64,000 nucleotides of DNA. Source: Todiramphus chloris collaris (taxonomy: Eukaryota; Chordata; Aves; Coraciiformes; Alcedinidae). Made by a program: the position numbers and the translations under genes. Where the stretch lies: NCBI GenBank assembly GCA_025345505.1, contig JANVCC010000018.1:59919848-59983847 (forward strand), given 5' to 3'. Below, piece by piece: positions 13,136 to 24,872 of this stretch (positions are counted from its first letter, which is position 1; each line of letters begins with the position of its first letter). Under the pieces are notes generated by a model. That model had not been told where the DNA came from, did not search any database, and saw only the letters and a program-made list of their open reading frames with translations.

Positions 13136-13245
13136 ATTAAAAAAACCAAAGCAAAACAAATGAAAAAACATCACAAAATGAAACAACACACACACACAAA
13201 CCAAAAACCAAAACAGACAAACAAAAACCACAAAAAAACCCCAGA
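13136..13245. repeat. A/C-rich low-complexity tract
   Basis: About 110 bp almost without G or T on the plus strand, including a (CA)5-6 core near 13187-13198 and several AAAACC-like blocks. It is simple or low-complexity sequence; the minus-strand open frame across it, rich in Phe, Val and Cys, is an artefact of composition. Confidence 0.85.
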
Positions 13246-16200
13246 CCATTATTAACAGGATAGATGATGATGAAGGCTAGCATAAGTATTTTACTATTTG
13301 TTTGCAAAGGTTGAGTAAATTGCCTGTAAATTATGCAGTCTTCACAATCCCTGAGCAGTAAAACTGTTACTACACTTTGCACACTATGTATCTCTAATAA
13401 CCAATCTGAAGTTCATTTATCAACAATGATGCTTGTGTAAACAATCCATGGGGAAACCTGACTTGTTTTCACTTGTTATTGATGAACTTTCAAAACTTAG
13501 AAATTGCCTCCTCTTCAATTTCCTACCATTGAATTCCTAGGTAATCACCTCATCGATAGTTCTCAACAAAAAAAATTGTTTCCAGAGCAAGACTGCCCAG
13601 ATTTTAGGCCCTTTAAATTGGTCCCTCTCTGTGCTTCAAAAGTGTGAATAATAAATACATATATCTAAAAAGCTCAAAACGTGTATATGCTTTTATTAAT
13701 TTAGAAGTGGAGAAAAGTTTTCCCAGAACAGGATACAAGGCAGGGAAAATGAAACACAGTCTGCAACCTTTTAGGATATGTGGATATTTTTTGCTTTCTA
13801 CATGAAGTTCAATCTTCAGTCTAATTTACACAGCAGGTCATTCAAATGCTAATAAGGTACTCACATTCACAGACAGTCCCAAGTGTAGTCAACTAATGCA
13901 CAAGGTGAAGAGGAAGAGAACTTTGTATGTCTTTCAATGAGGAGGTGTACCACACGGCAAGGAGTGGAGATTTACATTCACTGCTTTGTTCTCATCTGTG
14001 GTCCACATCCCTTGTGTCTCTTTCCTCCACCCTCTCTTTTTCACTGTAATAACAAAGATACTCTGAAATTGGAGCTGAAGTAACCACTTGTAAGTCTCAG
14101 AACAACTTAGGAGCTGTGGCAAAACCTACACCATTTGGTTTTAGTTCTTTAAAAATGTTAAGTATTTATCAGCAAAAGAAGCATATAATGGGAAGGGGTG
14201 AGGAAAGATAAAGGTTCGAGAGGCCACATTTACTTTGATAAACCTCTGCCTCCTGTTTTAACTTACTCAGAACTGCTTTGGAGACTGTTGTTAAAAACGT
14301 CCTTTTCCTGTTCCAGAACTGTTGCCCAGCTGCAAACTAATGGAGAGAAAAATGTGCATGTGCCATTGCATCAGTCCTCAACCACACATAGCAATTTGTC
14401 TGATGAGCTCTTCTGCCCCAGAAATGGAACTGAGAAGGCATGTAATCTCTACTTGTCTGATTTGGGAAAATCAGCTGACCAGGTAGCTCTCAAAGCACTT
14501 GATGTATCAACATTGTTCAGCTAGCTGAAGCAGGGCTCTATGCGTTTAAATAATCTCACATTAGCATCTTCTTATCTTGCTTATAGTTCAGAGATGATGG
14601 TTTCAGAAAGGGTATCAGGTGATTGCTTCTCTGCTGAAAGTCTGTTCCATCATATATGAAGTTCAGTGTAATTACAGTTATAAGGTCCACATGAAAGCTA
14701 CAGATATGCACCAAAGTATTTTCCAGTTAATACTAAAACTGAAGTGCTTCTTTTCATTGACTTCAACTGGTGGATCACCACGACAGAGGAATTATATTAG
14801 TAATTTCTTTTGTGAGGTTTACATGGAGCTAGCTCGTAAGATCCCTGTGGCAGGCACCATGCTTTTCTCTGTGTTTACAGAGTGCAATTAGACCTCTAAG
14901 CAGAATGTATAAATTATGAGTAAACCAGAATAAGTAACCAAACATAATTACTACATTAATAACTAAAAATATATGACATAAACAGGCTAGATACATTGGA
15001 AGAATGAAGAAGCCATGAACAGTAATGATTCTTTCAGAGTACATTTATTACTTCATGGCCAGAATGGAACAAACTTACCTCTTGCTGGATGTCTTAAGAT
15101 TTCAGTGCCTAAAGAATGATTTAATAAGGAATTTGCCCTCAGGATTAACTCACAGCAAGGTACAAAACAGACCTCAACAACTTAGGTTTAAATGCCCTTA
15201 AAGTAACCCAAACAGTTTATTTCTTATTAATACTTCTGAGATTCAGTACGAGGTCCTTGCAGAAACTAACACCTAAAGAGTCTGGTCAGGAATATCCCAA
15301 CACAAGATAACATTGTTACACTTTCTGAAAATGAAGGCTAATCATCCCCATATTCTATACCCAGTTTTCTGATTATTACCGTACTTGCAGTACTGCAACT
15401 AAACTAGCAGCTTAAAACTATATATACTTTTGAAGCTGTAATTCACAAGTTCAGAAATGTCTAAAGGTTTGGAATAGAACATTTTAACAAGAAAAAGGAA
15501 CTTGTATTTTGAAATGAAACAGGTTTTCTGAAAACACTCTTAGACATATTTTTTTTCCTAATCTCTGCTTTTCATTTTATAGTTTTTCTGCATTTCCTTC
15601 CTCTATTGCACACCACCTGCAAATAAATGAGTGAAATTACCTGAGCTTCATTTAATCTTATACTACTAGGAGATTCAAATTCAATCATGCTTCTGGTAGA
15701 AACAAAGTTATTTTTAGTGTAACAGTAATATATAATGTCATTTGTAGCATCATTTGTCAATGACATTTTCACTTCTATAAAAGATGTGAAAAAGCTCATG
15801 GCCAATTATTCTTTGCTGAATATATGCCATTATATTATAATGCAATACAGCAACAATATGATGTTACGGTGTAGTAAAAAGTTATTGGCATGAATCTGTG
15901 TTTGAGTTTGTTGCATAACCAGCTCAATCCTGCTGACAACGACACTGATGATTGTTTTGCCATTGGTTTCACTAGAAGCCTCAACATGCCTGGTAGTTGA
16001 CTAATAAACACAAGTGCTCTCTTACACAGACCATTTCTGATCAGTGACAGTAAAATGACTATACCACGTCTTTGACTTATGCTATCTATATATGTAACCA
16101 AAAATTATTTTCAAAATGCTGGGGTTTATGTCTTAGAGAATTTGAGGACACTTTAACTAGTTTTATAGAAGTAACATGGTGGCCATCTCAAAGTTATATC

Positions 16201-16475
16201 CATTGAAGAATGTTGTAAATGGATATAAGTAAGCATAGAAATGTCTTAGAAGATGGATGAAATTCCTAGAAGTGATCAGGAAGTGAAGAAACTACATTTA
16301 ATGTGAAACTGATTAAAAGGCAAATACAAGGGTATCACACTAAGCAGCAGAACTAATGTTTAATGAAACAGATTCAAATGTTCACATTTTTATAAATTAT
16401 CCAAGGATTGCTCTTTATTTTATTTGTGATGAAATGAAATCTGAAACAAGGCTCTACGGCCAGAATAAACATTGA

Positions 16476-16492
16476 GGTATGTGGGGCATACC
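16476..16492. repeat. Short perfect hairpin in a GC-rich patch
   Basis: GGTATG-TGGGG-CATACC has 6-bp arms and a 5-nt loop. It lies in a locally GC-rich segment (16440-16570) with no coding signal. Confidence 0.6.
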
Positions 16493-17219
16493 CTCGGCCC
16501 TCCCCCAGTGACAGAGGCTCTGGAGGTAAGATAAAACCAGCCCTGACACCCTCTCCCACCTCCCCAACAACGTGACCCAATGTTGTCTCTGGAACAGGTC
16601 TAAGAGTGACTTTGAAAATACAGCTACCCTAGGAAATGGTCTGGAGATTGCTCCTCTGTCCTAAGGTCATCTGTCAGAGCAGTGTTACTGTAAGGCTAAA
16701 ACTGTTATTATCAATTCTCTTATTCTCCAGCATAGGATGGCTGGACCAGACAAAGCACCAGGAATGGTCCTTGGCCCATACCATACCCTGAATTGCACCA
16801 GGATATTTTTTAGGAAAACACTAACTGACTGATGAGAGTGAAAACACGCTTAGAAGTAAGCTAACAGATCTGTGTGTTAGCTCTGATCAGTGCAGACATA
16901 GCTTTTTTATCCCACAGTGACAGGGAACACATGCTTCATCAAAAAAAACCCCAAACCTATGGCTCAGCATTTTCTCTGGGTAGGCTTCATATATTACTTA
17001 AATGAAAACTTCATGAAACTTACATGAAACATGAAGGAATGGTATCTTGCTGGTAGCAGACTGGGTCTCTCCCAGGAAAGAAAACAAAGATCCTGTTATA
17101 ATTGCAGGATGCAAACTAAAATTATCAAGCACACCTCGTTCTGCCTGCACAGCCAGCTGAAAAATACAGGTTTTCCTGTGAACTTAGTCGGCTTGGTTTC
17201 AAGAAAGCGTTAAAGACAA

Positions 17220-17275
17220 AACTTGCACTAATTTCAATGGGAGTTTTGCCTGCATACGAGATGCGGAACAGAGCC
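17220..17275. repeat. Degraded ancient amniote interspersed repeat (candidate)
   Basis: ATTTCAATGGGAGTTTTGCC, then a TGCATACGAGATGC-like segment and AGAGCCCTC, follow the recurrent pattern (TTCAATGGGAGTTTTGCCTGAG...GGGCCC) that I remember from archosaur and turtle genomes. The family was not determined. Confidence 0.5.
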
Positions 17276-18827
17276 CTCTCCTGGTAAGCACTGCAGATAA
17301 TTGAGGACACCCCTGGCACCGTATTTGGCACTGCCCGCAGCACATATCTATGTGATGAAGTATTGAATATAGGCACTCAAAATAAAATATTAGAAAAGCT
17401 CATCTATTTGGAGCCACGGAACCTTATGATTGAGGTCAGATTTGTTTGGGTTAAAAAAAATGTATGGAAATCTAAATAACACAGAAATGATGGCATACTT
17501 GAAAACTGAAACTGAAAAATAGGTTATATAACATACTTAAAGGCACAGTTGGCACTTCAAGATCACAATGACTCGCCAGTTGTAACCTGCTTTTGAACCC
17601 ACAGCTGAACCCTGAATGTCGAATTACTGAAAAGGGTGCGTCACCTTCTTTTTAAACCTGAAATCTGATAACCAGAGCAAAAGAACCCCCATTCATTCTT
17701 TCTTTTTATGACCATAAAACCATGAAGCACCAACAATAACCTTAAGTATACAGATCAACAAATTTTGCCTAACACATTTTTGATTTCATACTTGAACCTG
17801 AAAATAAGAAACCATACCTCAAAGCCCTGCTTTTGTAAAACAAAATTTACAACAGGTACCTAAATTGGATGTGGCATATAGTAGGCACTTCAATAAATCA
17901 TAATTATGATACATTGCCAAAACGGTGTCTGTCTGTCATTAGATTTTCTCAGAATAACTAAGTATAATTCCTTTGCTTAAACAACAACAACAAAATCTTT
18001 TTGTCACTGAGATGCAGTGTAAAAGTATACTGGTTTAATTTCAAAATTATTTATATAGATTCTAAAGCCCGTTGTTTGTAGTAACATACGCAAACATGAT
18101 TATCCAGAACCATACTACTTATGGCGGTAACGTCATTAGATTTCACAAGGTAAGTAGGGTTGGGTCTATAGTATTTGCATGGAAGACCTCCAAGGAAATT
18201 CCAAGTTTATGTATGAACTGGCATTTGTGCAGGGCAACATTCTTCTGCTGACTCAGTATTGAACCAGCATAAAGTATATGATCACACGTGTTATCTTATA
18301 TAAAAGAGGTACAACCAAGGATACTGAGCACATGCAGTCATTAAACACCCTATGGTAGTTTTTGCAAGTGTAGGAGTGCCTGGCCAAACACCAATCTAGA
18401 TAATCACATCCTGCCTACTTACATTCCCCTGTTGCTTTAAATGGGTAAGGTATTATTCTTCTATTCTTGTGTAAAAGTGGATCCTACAGTCCTTCCTTGG
18501 GCTCCGTTAGGACTATTTCTAGCATGACCTTCTCCATGCAGGGCTCTGGATGGTCACACAGAATCATTTATATGACTCAGTATATCATACTAGATTTTGG
18601 ATTTGCCGCCTTCCGAGAAGACTTCCACCGAGCTCAGTGGAATATACTTCAGCCCAGACACTGATTTAACCAAAACTATTGTTTAATTCCTACCTGTGAA
18701 AGTCATATTTACAATAAATCACTGTGAAAAATTAGTGTTTGGTTATGAGATCAGTTTCTGCAGGACTTCCTTCCGTACATGTCATCCAGGCTAAACACTT
18801 CTTAGTTTTGTGCATGAACCTGCGCAT

Positions 18828-18890
18828 TCTCACTGAAATCAATATCAAAATAGCAACGTGTCTCAATGACAGCGAGGCTAGGGCCCTGAA
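18828..18890. repeat. Degraded ancient amniote interspersed repeat (candidate)
   Basis: CACTGAAATCAATATCAAAA ... CTCAATGACAGCGAGGCTAG followed by GGCCCT resembles the same old repeat pattern (ACTGAAGTCAATG...TTGACTTCAATGG...GGGCCCT). Identity is approximate. Confidence 0.35.
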
Positions 18891-19759
18891 GGGGAGACTT
18901 GCCTTGGGTCCATACCATGCAACAGCAGTGTGATTCTCCCCTCCCTCCTTCAATTTGAAACATGTTACACCAAACAAAGATCATACATGATCTTTTCAAG
19001 TCAGTTGTATCTTACATTTTAAGAGAGGGTGCAACAGATGGTTAAAAGCTTGCTTTAAAGTGGTATGTCTATTAAAACAACCCATGTTACTATGGGACTG
19101 TTCCCTGTGACAAGAATTTGCTTCACAGAAGTGGAAGGAAACCAGACTTCAAAAAACCTTCATTGTCGTGTTTGAATACCTCACATTAGACCGCTGCCGT
19201 TCACAAAAGTCCTCTCGAAAGGAAGGAGTTGTTAGCACGTTTCCTTACAGAAGGAGCCTGTTAGCAAGGTGGGTGCTGGTGTTAGTCATGGCTTTTACTC
19301 TGCGGCAGGGTTGTCAGTTGCAATTATTCCTGCAAATCTGAGTTTTCCCCCCAGTCAGTTACTTTCTAAACTCTCAGTTTCAAAATTCACTTTGTATTTC
19401 TGGCTTGTCCCACACTATGTCAACTTGAAGGCTGGCTTTTGGGGGCTTTTTAGTTTAAATGTTTTTCTAGCTGTATTTGTGTAGGTCAAAATAGTTTTCC
19501 AAGTCTGTTCACTTTCTGAGTGGCGACTCTCCCAAGACAGCAAATACAGGGTTTGTATAGACTTGTTTTCATGAAGATTTAGTCATATTAAGTCTGAAAT
19601 TATTTAGGAGAAAGATGATCATGTTAGTACTACTTGTTGAATGCAAATTATGAAATTCAAAGGCAGACAGCTTGAGTGAAATTATGCTTTAAATAGTATC
19701 ACCAGATGCAAAGTAAGCAAACACAAGGCAGGTAGGAAAGAATCTTCACAAACCTGTGC

Positions 19760-19774
19760 TTTTTTTTTTTTTTT
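19760..19774. repeat. T15 homopolymer
   Basis: An uninterrupted T run. There is no sign of a retrocopy on the other strand beyond the A-run itself. Confidence 0.95.
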
Positions 19775-20519
19775 CCTCATTTCATGTGACTTGCTGACCT
19801 CAAAAGCTTCAGACATTCAGTACTTCTGAAAACCTTTTTCTCACGTCTCTCTTCAGCTATAGGGCTTAACTTTTGCCTCCTTTTTTGAGTTTTTTGACTT
19901 ACACCCTTTGGAGAATGAAGTTAAATGGCTAGAAAGAGGGTGATGCAGCTGGTTTAACAACAGCCACCCAATCCACTCAGTGAAATAATACTCAGGAGAT
20001 AATCCAAGGTGAAGGATAAAGAGTATGAAATGTGACTAAGTAATTAGGGATTTTCTTCTGCTTCCCCACACTAGGTAGCAAAGAGGACCAAACACAGCTG
20101 CTGAATTTCCAGCAGAAAAGAGTGTTCAGTTTCAAATCAGGAAGGGACTTTGTCTCCATCCACACTGATCAGCTTGAGAAAGAGACAAAAGGTTCCTATA
20201 GAACGGTACAGCAACAGGTCCTGTTGCGTAGTGCTTGGTCATCCTTGATCATTCATATAGTCCCAACGCTCCCCAAAACAGTCAGGAATACTTTATACTA
20301 TTAGTTTATTGTAGAAGAAACAAAAGGAAAATGTGAAGTGCGGACTTCAGTACCTGTACTCGAGTGAATTAAATGTTAGTCAACCCCAAACTGACTTGCA
20401 ATCCATGCCCTTTCAGGGCTCTCTCCGTCTCTGCTCCCGTCACCACTGGCTGTAGCTGCCGGGAAGTAATGAAGTTGAAGGGTCCAGGCTTCGGTCCGCG
20501 AGGCCAGGGACAGCGGGAC

Positions 20520-20624
20520 GGGCGGGGTTGCTTTGGAGGTGCCGGATGGCCGGGCCAGCCGGGGGGCCGCCGGGGGCCTGCCTGACAGCAGCGCAGGCGT
20601 GCTGAGCGGGGCGGCCCGGGGCGG
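20520..20624. promoter_or_regulatory. GC-box cluster in the proximal CpG island
   Basis: GGGCGGGG at 20520-20527 and GGGGCGG-type cores near 20607 and 20617 match the Sp1/KLF consensus. They lie about 400-500 nt upstream of the proposed exon 1. Function is inferred from motif and position only. Confidence 0.5.
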
Positions 20625-20926
20625 CGGCGAGGTCAGCCCGGCTCCGCGGCGAGCGGAGGCCGGCACAGGGCGCAGCCCCGGCCGCACCTCCCGGCACAAG
20701 TGCATAAGCGGCGTCCCGGAGCTGCGCTGATTCCGGCGCTCCTCGCCCCTTATCTCCCTTCTCCGGGGACGACCTTTTTGGGAGGGAGGGGGTTACCTTT
20801 TCTTAGCAAAGCCCTGTCCTGTGCCAGGGAAACTTTTCTACGTGTCTGTGCGTGAGAGGTAACTAGTTACACTCGCTGAAGTGCAAGGAGCGTTTCGCTT
20901 CCCCGTACCAGCCTCCTTCTCCATCT

Positions 20927-20980
20927 CCCCCCCCCCCCCCTCCCCCTCCCCCTCTCTCCCCCCCCCCCCCCCCCCCCCCC
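20927..20980. repeat. Poly-C/CT tract upstream of exon 1
   Basis: C14, then TC5TC5TCTCT, ending in an uninterrupted run of 23 C at 20958-20980. It lies about 220 nt upstream of the predicted exon-1 donor. The opposite strand is a G-tract that could form a G-quadruplex, and the C strand could form an i-motif. Homopolymers of this length are prone to sequencing and assembly error, so the exact length should not be trusted. Confidence 0.95.
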
Positions 20981-20989
20981 TCGCGTTTC

Positions 20990-21196
20990 CCCTCCCGTTT
21001 TGCTCCGAGTTTTATTTATGTGTGGAGAAAGGGGAGGGGGGGTGAGGAGGACGGACGGACGACTTGTAGAGGGGATGTCCTGTTTTTGCCAGAGAAACAG
21101 TGCAAAAGGGAAACCTCGGCTCGGAGAAGGGACAAGAATAAATAAATAAGGAGCAGCCCTAAAATAAAGGTAGCGGCATATCCCGACAGCGAGAAG
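20990..21196 (+). other. EYA4: Probable EYA4 noncoding exon 1 (5'UTR); 5' end uncertain
   Basis: The sequence GCGAGAAG|GTGAGTGT at 21189-21204 is a near-perfect splice donor inside the CpG island, on the strand and side expected for the EYA4 promoter. The bases before it (about 21000-21196) are less GC-rich than the surrounding island and look like transcribed UTR. They contain ATGs at 21018 and 21075 in one frame, closing at a TAA at 21147-21149. If the transcription start lies upstream, this is a uORF of 43 or 24 codons. The start of the exon cannot be placed from sequence; the C-rich tract at 20927-20980 may lie just before or inside it. The link to exon 2 is inferred from order, orientation and the donor/acceptor pair. 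Confidence 0.62.
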
Positions 21197-22502
21197 GTGA
21201 GTGTCTCTCTGACTTCCTCGTCCTCAACTCTCCCTCCCACCCCTTCTGCTCAGAGGTGGAGGAAACCGGTTTCCCTGTCGCGTGTGCATGTGTCTGCGGG
21301 GATGGGTGTGTGCGTGTGCTTCTGTTTAGGGTTTATTTAGCATTGTTTTCCTGTTGGTCCGATGACAAAAGTTTCTGTGAAAAGAACGCGATAGGAAGGA
21401 GCAACAAAGCCGGGTAGAGACGGGCTTTTGCCCCCAGTCCCACGCGAGTTTAGTTTTAAAAAAAAATGGTGTCCGGTGAGGAGGGGGTAACTTTTTGCCG
21501 GTCCAGCCGGACTTTCTGCTTCTCTCCAGATGACGGTCCCTGCCGTTTTGCCCTCACCCCTGGCTGTTACCGTTCTCGCAGGGGTTAGCCCCGAGACAGG
21601 CGCAAGCCGTACCGGCTGCCATCGCATTGCCGCCCGCTTGCGCCTCCCACCCACCCCCGTAGCGAAGGAAATGGGGAGCCTGGACTGCGCCCGCCAGCAG
21701 CCGGAGGGATGCCGGCCCGCCTGGCCGAGGCGAGAGGCAGGCTGGGCAGCAGGGCTCGCCCTGCCGACCGACCGCGCCTGTAAGGGCCGGAGCTGGAGCC
21801 GTGGCCGGCGGCGACTCGACCAGAGGCTGTTGAGGGAAACGAATTTTCTGGCGGCGGGGAGCCCCTCCGGCCAGAGCGGTATGAAAAAAGGCAGGGGTGC
21901 TAGCGAGCCCCTTCCCGAAACACACTTTTCTGGCAGCGAGTCTAGGGTTTGGCAGCGCGGGGCGTGAAGCAGCTGGGCCGGGACCCGCAGGCACAGGCGG
22001 CGGTGGTAGCAGAGGATCCTGGCCGGTTCTACCGGCCGCCCTTGGGCCCCGCTCTGCCCCAGACACTGGCAGCGCTCGGGGGTCTCCCTTGAGGTCTTTC
22101 CTCCGGGCGAAGCGCCGCGGGCGTGCCACGGCCAGGGGGCCGGCAGACGGGGGCCGGGCTGCCCCCCGGCCGGTAGCCGAGGCTGGGGCTTCTGCAGCCG
22201 CTTTTCCCGGTGTCCGAGGGGAGCGGGGACAGAGCTACCCGTTGTTTTTGTTCCTCGCCGTTTCCTTTCCCTGAAGGATCTCCCTCCTGCCCTTCCCCTC
22301 CCCCGTCCCGGCTTGTTTTTCTTGCGGTTTTAAGACAAAACGGTGCATTTTCGGGTTATCCCACCTCGCCCCCGCCCCTGTCGCGGGTCTGCGCCGAGGG
22401 AGAGAAGCACAGGAGAGCCCCGGCGCTGGGGTCCCGCCGCCCTTTCCGCTGGCGATGCGGGGTCTTGTGTTTTGGTTTGAAAGCGTTTCCACGTGGGGAA
22501 GC

Positions 22503-22536
22503 CTCTCTCTCTCTCTCTCTGCGTGTGTGTGTGTGT
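22503..22536. repeat. (CT)9 followed by (GT)7 microsatellite
   Basis: A CT dinucleotide run at 22503-22520 changes into a GT run at 22523-22536 after GC. It lies inside the CpG island in early intron 1. It is a compound microsatellite and probably polymorphic. Confidence 0.95.
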
Positions 22537-22842
22537 ACTTGATCCGCGAGGAGGTAACAGGATTCTCCGTATTCGAACCCAGTGGGCTGTTGGCCATTAA
22601 TTTGCCTCTCAGGCTGTCATTACAGACACTTCCAAAATCAGATACCCGCGGAAAACCTCCGGCTGGGTTTCACGCGGTTCCAGCGGCAGTTCTCCCCGAG
22701 CCGCGGGGGCTCCGCGCCGTGTCCGGGCGGCCGGGGGTGCGGCGGGGCCGCCGCCCGGCACCCACCCGCGGGGAGCAGCCCCGGGGCTGCGAGAGCGGGA
22801 TCCCACGGCAGCTCCGCTGCCAACTGGTAATTGGCATCTAAA

Positions 22843-22864
22843 GTTTCATTTACATTTATGAAAC
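22843..22864. repeat. Hairpin with 7-bp perfect arms at the CpG-island edge
   Basis: GTTTCAT-TTACATTT-ATGAAAC lies directly after a TAATTGG-like homeodomain-type site (22828-22834). It sits at the 3' edge of the CpG island in early intron 1, where the composition switches back to AT-rich. Confidence 0.6.
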
Positions 22865-24408
22865 TGTCCCTAAGAGCCAAGTAGGTATGGCGCTGCCTTC
22901 CCGTTATCCCGCGGGCAGGATTTAAAGCAGAGCACACGGAGGTACACGTTTATCTCGCGAGTGGCGATGTGAAGTAACTGGTATTTACGAAAATCCTGGG
23001 AGGCTCGCTGTACCAGACAAGGGAGCGCCTTGGCCGGTTCGAGTGTAAGCATGAAGTCATGCTAGAACTGTAAGAAACCAGTATTTTCAGTTTTCAGAGT
23101 TTTGTTTTATGTGTGTCACTTAATGAGGCTAGGAAGTGTATCTAATGAACAGTTTAGATTTAGAGTGAAGTATACAAAGCAAGCGTCTGTTCTGTATGGT
23201 AAATATATAAATATTTTTTTTTTGTCTGACCTGTGTTTATTTGGTATTTGAAGAGTCCATTAAAGCTCAAGTTATATAATTGTTTCATTGCCTTAACACT
23301 CAAAAGAGAGTAAATTTCGTAAAATTGCTGTGGGTTTGACTTTTTCTCAGAGTATATCTGAAAATGTTGGCAAATAACAAATATTTGCATGCCTACAATA
23401 TGTATCGTACTGTGAGTACAGTGGAAATGAGATTGACATTTCTTTCTCTTCCCCTTGATTCTTCCTGTACATTTGACATCTAACATTAGCTGGGCTATGT
23501 CTGAAACAGCTTTTCTTGCTTTCTTTTGAAAATTTTTGTGTTTATGTTACCAAATGTTCTTCAATCAAATTCAATAAAAATGAAAGAAGAGTATGTTGAC
23601 TAATCTTTTATACTAATCTTTGTTCAGGTAATTCATATGCAGTTATAAATTCTTATGTGTGTATATAGCTGTAATGCTAATAAATTTAGTTGAAGGATTT
23701 GAATTGCTGGATTTGTATTCATTAATGGCTTCACAACACTTTGCAGTATAAATTTATCCTCCTAGATGGATAATGCCAATGGTCTAGATAAATTCTAAAT
23801 GAGGAATTTAATGGGTAGAAAACTGAGTTCCCAGTTAATTGAAGTTCCCAGTTAAAATGTTTCAAATAGGGCAACCAGAAATACAGCTATAGATAGTATC
23901 CCGTTGCATATTTTTAGCCTCTGATGCAAGCTTTGAGAGCTGCTCTTTAAACTTTATGCAACTTTTACCTTTCAGTCCTAGAATTAACATTAAACACTGG
24001 CATTTGGTATAGGAAAGGTACCTGTCTGTTTCCTTGATGACCTGGTGGTACTGCACTGTGTTCAATGCAATCCTTCAGCGTTAGAATTTAAACTGCTTTT
24101 TCCTCTATTAAATATGAAAGTTAATACAGCAAGAAGAAAGAAATTCCTGGGATTTCTATCAAACACTCTAGGGCACAACTGCTAATTTTTTCTGTGTTAA
24201 TCTTTTTCTTTCTTGAAAGTAGGGACTTTATGAACTCAGGGTGAAACAGGTCTCCCTTTTTATAAGGAGAGTTTTATTCAGCATACTTCTATATTGCAGC
24301 TGCTGATCATATTTCATAGAGCTGTTAAAGCACTTAAAACCTAAAATTAGGTACTGTCTGGTAGTAAATATTTCAAATCACTCCTTGAAGAAATAGAGAA
24401 ATAGGCTT

Positions 24409-24428
24409 AAAAAAAAAAGGGGGGGGGG
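24409..24428. repeat. A10G10 homopolymer junction
   Basis: A run of about ten A followed by ten G, then TGGTGG. It is a simple repeat in intron 1. Confidence 0.9.
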
Positions 24429-24850
24429 TGGTGGCATTTTGAAGTATATCATTGAACAAAAGCAATCTTGCTTTGCTTTTACTCATAATAATGCAATTAC
24501 AATCTAAATCACTGATTTCAACACAGTGTGCTTTTTCCTTTAGTCTTCTTCATTTCCCACACTTCTGTTGTGATTTATACGGACTTTATTTGATATCATA
24601 ACCTGGTGCTTTGTTCAAGCTGTGTTTACCATGGCAATGCTTGTATTAGCAGGTGTCAAATTAACTTCTAACATACCTGTACTTCCAGTGAGTGTCCTTC
24701 TGATACTAAAAACTGAAACATTAAGTTCCCCTGCTTCCTAGTGTGCATGTTTCTGTATGGCTTCGAATTGCAGAAGGTGTACACTTGCTTTTTTTCCAGA
24801 CTTAAGATGAGTTAATTTACAGATTAGTACTTTTAATTTCTGGGTGTGTG

Positions 24851-24872
24851 TTTTTTTTTTTTTTTTTTTTTT
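24851..24872. repeat. T22 homopolymer
   Basis: An uninterrupted run of 22 T preceded by TGTGTG, in intron 1. Confidence 0.95.

Larger units (their letters stand above)
9150..20399. other. Upstream flank, no gene recognised
   Basis: About 11 kb of AT-rich intergenic-looking DNA. It holds a CTCF-like motif (10908-10920), an A/C-rich low-complexity stretch (13136-13245), a small hairpin (16476-16492), two old-repeat relics (17220-17275, 18828-18890) and a T15 run (19760-19774). No exon or RNA gene could be supported. It probably contains cis-regulatory DNA for EYA4, but this is inferred only from position. Confidence 0.55.
20400..22900 (+). promoter_or_regulatory. EYA4: CpG island, presumed EYA4 promoter
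   Basis: This is the only extended CpG-rich block in the window; it rises out of AT-rich flank at about 20.4 kb and fades by about 22.9 kb. GC-box-like (Sp1-type) motifs occur at 20520-20527 (GGGCGGGG), about 20607-20613 and about 20617-20624. No convincing TATA or CCAAT box is visible, as is usual for CpG-island developmental promoters. The island covers the likely first exon and about 1.6 kb of early intron 1. Long open frames on both strands inside it (for example 21530-21967 and 21554-22129) reflect the scarcity of stop codons in GC-rich DNA and look like low-complexity Pro/Arg/Gly/Ala sequence, so they are not called as genes. Confidence 0.85.

Noticed and set aside
13137..13382. Phe/Val/Cys-rich minus-strand frame resembling a membrane peptide
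   Set aside because: It is produced by the A/C-rich low-complexity tract; the hydrophobic residues follow from composition.
20376..20705. 109-codon minus-strand open frame upstream of exon 1, a possible divergent gene
   Set aside because: Low-complexity Pro/Arg/Ala sequence inside the CpG island. A divergent noncoding transcript is possible, but no protein is supported.
21530..21967. 145-codon plus-strand open frame in the CpG island
   Set aside because: Same compositional artefact; it starts inside intron 1 downstream of the exon-1 donor and has no supported splice context.
21554..22129. 191-codon minus-strand open frame in the CpG island
   Set aside because: It is rich in Pro, Ala, Gly and Arg with no domain; GC-rich DNA has few stops, and frames are open on both strands here.
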